Position numbers and translations under genes: made by a program. The notes beneath the pieces were generated by a model that was not told the origin of the DNA, ran no database searches, and was given only the letters and a program-made list of their open reading frames with translations. Positions 6,338-7,654 of a stretch of 7,654 nt of DNA are shown one piece after another (position 1 is the stretch's first letter; every line of letters starts with the position of its first letter). The stretch comes from Ruminococcus sp. UBA5129. GTDB lineage: Bacteria; Bacillota; Clostridia; Oscillospirales; Ruminococcaceae. The stretch lies in the NCBI GenBank assembly GCA_002414125.1, contig DHYN01000038.1, positions 2,442 to 10,095 on the forward strand. Reading direction: 5' to 3'.

Positions 6338-6357
6338 TCCGCTGTTGCCTATATCCC

Positions 6358-6363
6358 ATTATA
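6358..6363 (-). promoter_or_regulatory. Candidate -10 box of the yabP operon
   Basis: On the minus strand the sequence is GCATATAATGG. It contains TATAAT for sigma-A and also differs at only one base from the sigma-E -10 pattern CATACA-n-T. YabP and YabQ are sigma-E-controlled in B. subtilis. I see no clear -35 box for either factor at proper spacing, so the sigma factor remains open. Confidence 0.35.
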
Positions 6364-6430
6364 TGCACACAATTGTAAAAAAATAACAAATATATATTCA
6401 AAATTTGTTGGATATTTTTTGCGAAATCTC

Positions 6431-6459
6431 TTGAAATTGTCCTCGTGATATGTTATAAT
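6431..6459 (+). promoter_or_regulatory. Strong promoter of secG
   Basis: TTGAAA (6431-6436) and TATAAT (6454-6459) are separated by exactly 17 bp, with TG one base before the -10 box (TGTTATAAT). This near-consensus sigma-A promoter fits constitutive expression of secG. Transcription should start near 6466, leaving a leader of about 58 nt. Confidence 0.8.
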
Positions 6460-6523
6460 TTATAGGATATTAGACGCATTGTCGGTTTTCGACGGCTCAA
6501 TACTATTTATGGAGGCAAATTAA

Positions 6524-6790
6524 ATGAGCACAATGGAAATTTTGGAAATTGTCGGAGGAGCACTAATCCTCGTTTGTTGTATTGCTATCGTAATTCTCTG
6601 CCTTATGCAGGATCAGAAATCACAGGACAGCATGACAGCAGCTCTCACAGGCGCAAGCACAGATTCATTCTATGGCAAGAATGAAGGAAGAACTAAAGAG
6701 GCTATCCTCAATAAGATAACCCGTAACCTCGGTATCTTCCTCTTCATCCTCATCCTTGCACTGAACCTCGTTCCGCTGTTCATCAAGTAA
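6524..6790 (+). CDS. secG: SecG preprotein translocase subunit
   Basis: An 88-residue SecG, the small non-essential subunit of the SecYEG protein-export channel in the cytoplasmic membrane. Two membrane segments lie at about 6-28 and 69-86. They flank a cytoplasmic loop with the family pattern CLMQDQKSQDSMTAALTGAS (26-45), then SFYGKNEGRT (48-57) and ILNKITRNLG, matching the usual F-G-K-N-x-G-R-T signature. The loop is more polar and charged (QDQKSQD) than the common E-G-K-x-x-G-L form. GGAGG (6511-6515) lies 8 nt before the ATG. The gene is followed by a strong terminator and then rnr, the usual Firmicute order. Confidence 0.92.
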   Translation: MSTMEILEIVGGALILVCCIAIVILCLMQDQKSQDSMTAALTGASTDSFYGKNEGRTKEAILNKITRNLGIFLFILILALNLVPLFIK

Positions 6791-6798
6791 GCGCTTTG

Positions 6799-6834
6799 CC
6801 CCGTGACTTTCGTCATGGGGTTTCTTATTTTTTT
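6799..6834 (+). terminator. Rho-independent terminator between secG and rnr
   Basis: A 9-bp stem (CCCCGTGAC / GTCATGGGG with one G-T pair) and a TTTC loop are followed by TTTCTTATTTTTTT. It begins 9 bases after the secG stop. The rnr ribosome binding site starts only 5 bases beyond the T-tract, and no separate rnr promoter is visible. Incomplete termination would let rnr be expressed at a lower level from the secG promoter. Confidence 0.88.
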
Positions 6835-6839
6835 GATTT

Positions 6840-6845
6840 AAGGAG
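6840..6845 (+). promoter_or_regulatory. Ribosome binding site of rnr
   Basis: AAGGAG lies 6 nt before the ATG at 6852 and fixes the start of the partial rnr gene, whose reading frame has no stop within the window. Confidence 0.7.
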
Positions 6846-6851
6846 AGATAT

Positions 6852-7654
6852 ATGTCGAGAAGATCAAAGAAAAAATATTCCTCAAAAAACAAAAAGCCTG
6901 CATCGGCAAAATGTACCTGCGAAGCCTACAAAAGCAAGATCCTTATGTTCCTCGGCAAGCACGACAAAAAGTTCATGCAGCTCGGTGAGCTCGAAAAGAA
7001 ATGCCGCACCAAAAAGCTCGGTCGCGAAGCGTTCAGCGAGGCTTTCGGACAGCTCCGCTCAGAGGGCTATATCATCGTCAGCAAGGGGGTCAAGGTGGGT
7101 CTGTGCTCAAGACTCAAATGCTTTCCTGCTACTGTCGCAAGACTCAGCCGAACTTTCGGATTTGCTGTGACCGACAGCGGTACGGAATACTTCATCCCCG
7201 GCAAAATGATGCTCGGCGCCATGCCCGGAGACAGGGTTCTCATTACGGACATCGAATCGCGCACCGGTGAGCCGGAGGGTGAAGTACTCGATATACTCGA
7301 ATTCGGCAGCAGTGAGCTTACGGGCGATATAGAATTCGTTGACGGAGAACCATTCCTCGTACCCGATACGGCAGGAACTAATCATATCCGCATATCTGTG
7401 GGCGAAAGCGTCCCGTTCTCTAACGGAGACAAAGTCATGACTAAGATCGTGTTCCGAGGCCGCCGCCATGCCGAACACAAGGGCGCTGTAACGGCGGTTT
7501 TCGGCAGCTCGGAATACTCATCGTCATGCACGGCTGCGATCGTTGCGATGCACGGCGTTCCCGTGGAATTTACGGCTGATGTGCTGCGCGAGGCTCGGAA
7601 GATCTCAGACCGCGGGGTTCAGGAATACTGCCTGAACAACCGCGAGGATCTTCG
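6852..7654 (+). CDS. rnr: Ribonuclease R, N-terminal part (cut by window edge)
   Basis: The first 267 codons of RNase R, a processive 3'-to-5' exoribonuclease that degrades structured RNA and works with tmRNA in mRNA quality control. The frame is open to the right edge. Visible parts are a Lys/Arg/Ser-rich start (1-20), a winged-helix-like domain (about 24-80), the first cold-shock domain (about 92-150, with FGFAVTDSGTEYFIPGKMM and GAMPGDRVLI), and the second (about 155-220, ending GAVTAVFGSS). Then comes the linker IVAMHGVPVEFTADVLREA leading to NNREDL, which in the family stands just before the catalytic RNB domain. The active-site aspartates are therefore outside the window. The start ATG has AAGGAG 6 nt upstream. 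It follows secG, and smpB and ssrA are expected next. Confidence 0.93.
   Translation, partial: MSRRSKKKYSSKNKKPASAKCTCEAYKSKILMFLGKHDKKFMQLGELEKKCRTKKLGREAFSEAFGQLRSEGYIIVSKGVKVGLCSRLKCFPATVARLSRTFGFAVTDSGTEYFIPGKMMLGAMPGDRVLITDIESRTGEPEGEVLDILEFGSSELTGDIEFVDGEPFLVPDTAGTNHIRISVGESVPFSNGDKVMTKIVFRGRRHAEHKGAVTAVFGSSEYSSSCTAAIVAMHGVPVEFTADVLREARKISDRGVQEYCLNNREDL

Noticed and set aside
6481..6493. GTCG / CGAC mini-hairpin in the secG leader
   Set aside because: A 4-bp stem is expected by chance and does not match any riboswitch or leader I know.
6796..7270. Plus-strand open frames overlapping the secG terminator and rnr
   Set aside because: They run in other frames through the terminator and rnr. 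The rnr frame has the ribosome binding site and the cold-shock domain motifs.
1..7654. Search for CRISPR arrays, insertion sequences, phage genes, tRNA or rRNA genes, or defence systems
   Set aside because: I saw no regularly spaced repeats, transposase motifs, terminal inverted repeats, tRNA cloverleaf sequences or nuclease/toxin modules; all the larger frames are explained by the genes listed.

Overview
The window looks like chromosomal DNA from a spore-lineage Firmicute (class Clostridia). The Ruminococcus/Oscillospiraceae group is the most likely source. The basis is strong AGGAGG-type ribosome binding sites, sigma-A-like TATAAT promoters, a yabP-yabQ-divIC cluster, a secG-rnr pair, and an HscC-type Hsp70 beside a membrane-bound J-domain protein. 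A family 5 glycoside hydrolase fits a plant-fibre-degrading gut bacterium. This placement is inference from gene content, not from a database match.

Bases 1-2728 (+) hold a two-gene chaperone unit: an Hsp70 of the HscC type, cut at its 5' end by the window edge, overlapping by 4 bp a membrane-anchored J-domain protein. The HPD motif of the J-protein reads NPE. A hairpin at 2775-2794 separates this unit from a convergent small DUF1292 (YrzB-like) gene on the minus strand (2804-3073). That gene is divergent from a VanZ-family membrane protein (3165-3653, +). A free-standing GH5 glycosidase without a signal peptide follows (3840-4865, +), behind two promoter-like sequences.

Bases 5002-6278 on the minus strand form a tightly packed operon, yabP > yabQ > divIC. 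YabP and YabQ are sporulation (spore coat/cortex assembly) proteins and DivIC is a division-septum protein. Next comes the first part of an S1 RNA-binding-domain gene (YabR-like). It keeps its ribosome binding site and the first ~22 residues of the family, then goes out of register and stops after 39 residues, so it looks like a decayed gene.

Bases 6431-7654 (+) carry secG, with a near-consensus promoter and a clear rho-independent terminator, then the first 267 codons of rnr (RNase R), which runs off the right edge. In Firmicutes this order usually continues with smpB and the tmRNA gene.

Most of the window is ordinary housekeeping and accessory content. I found no convincing new defence or mobile system. 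The points most worth a second look are the J-protein with its altered HPD motif and unassigned exported domain, and the broken S1 gene after divIC.
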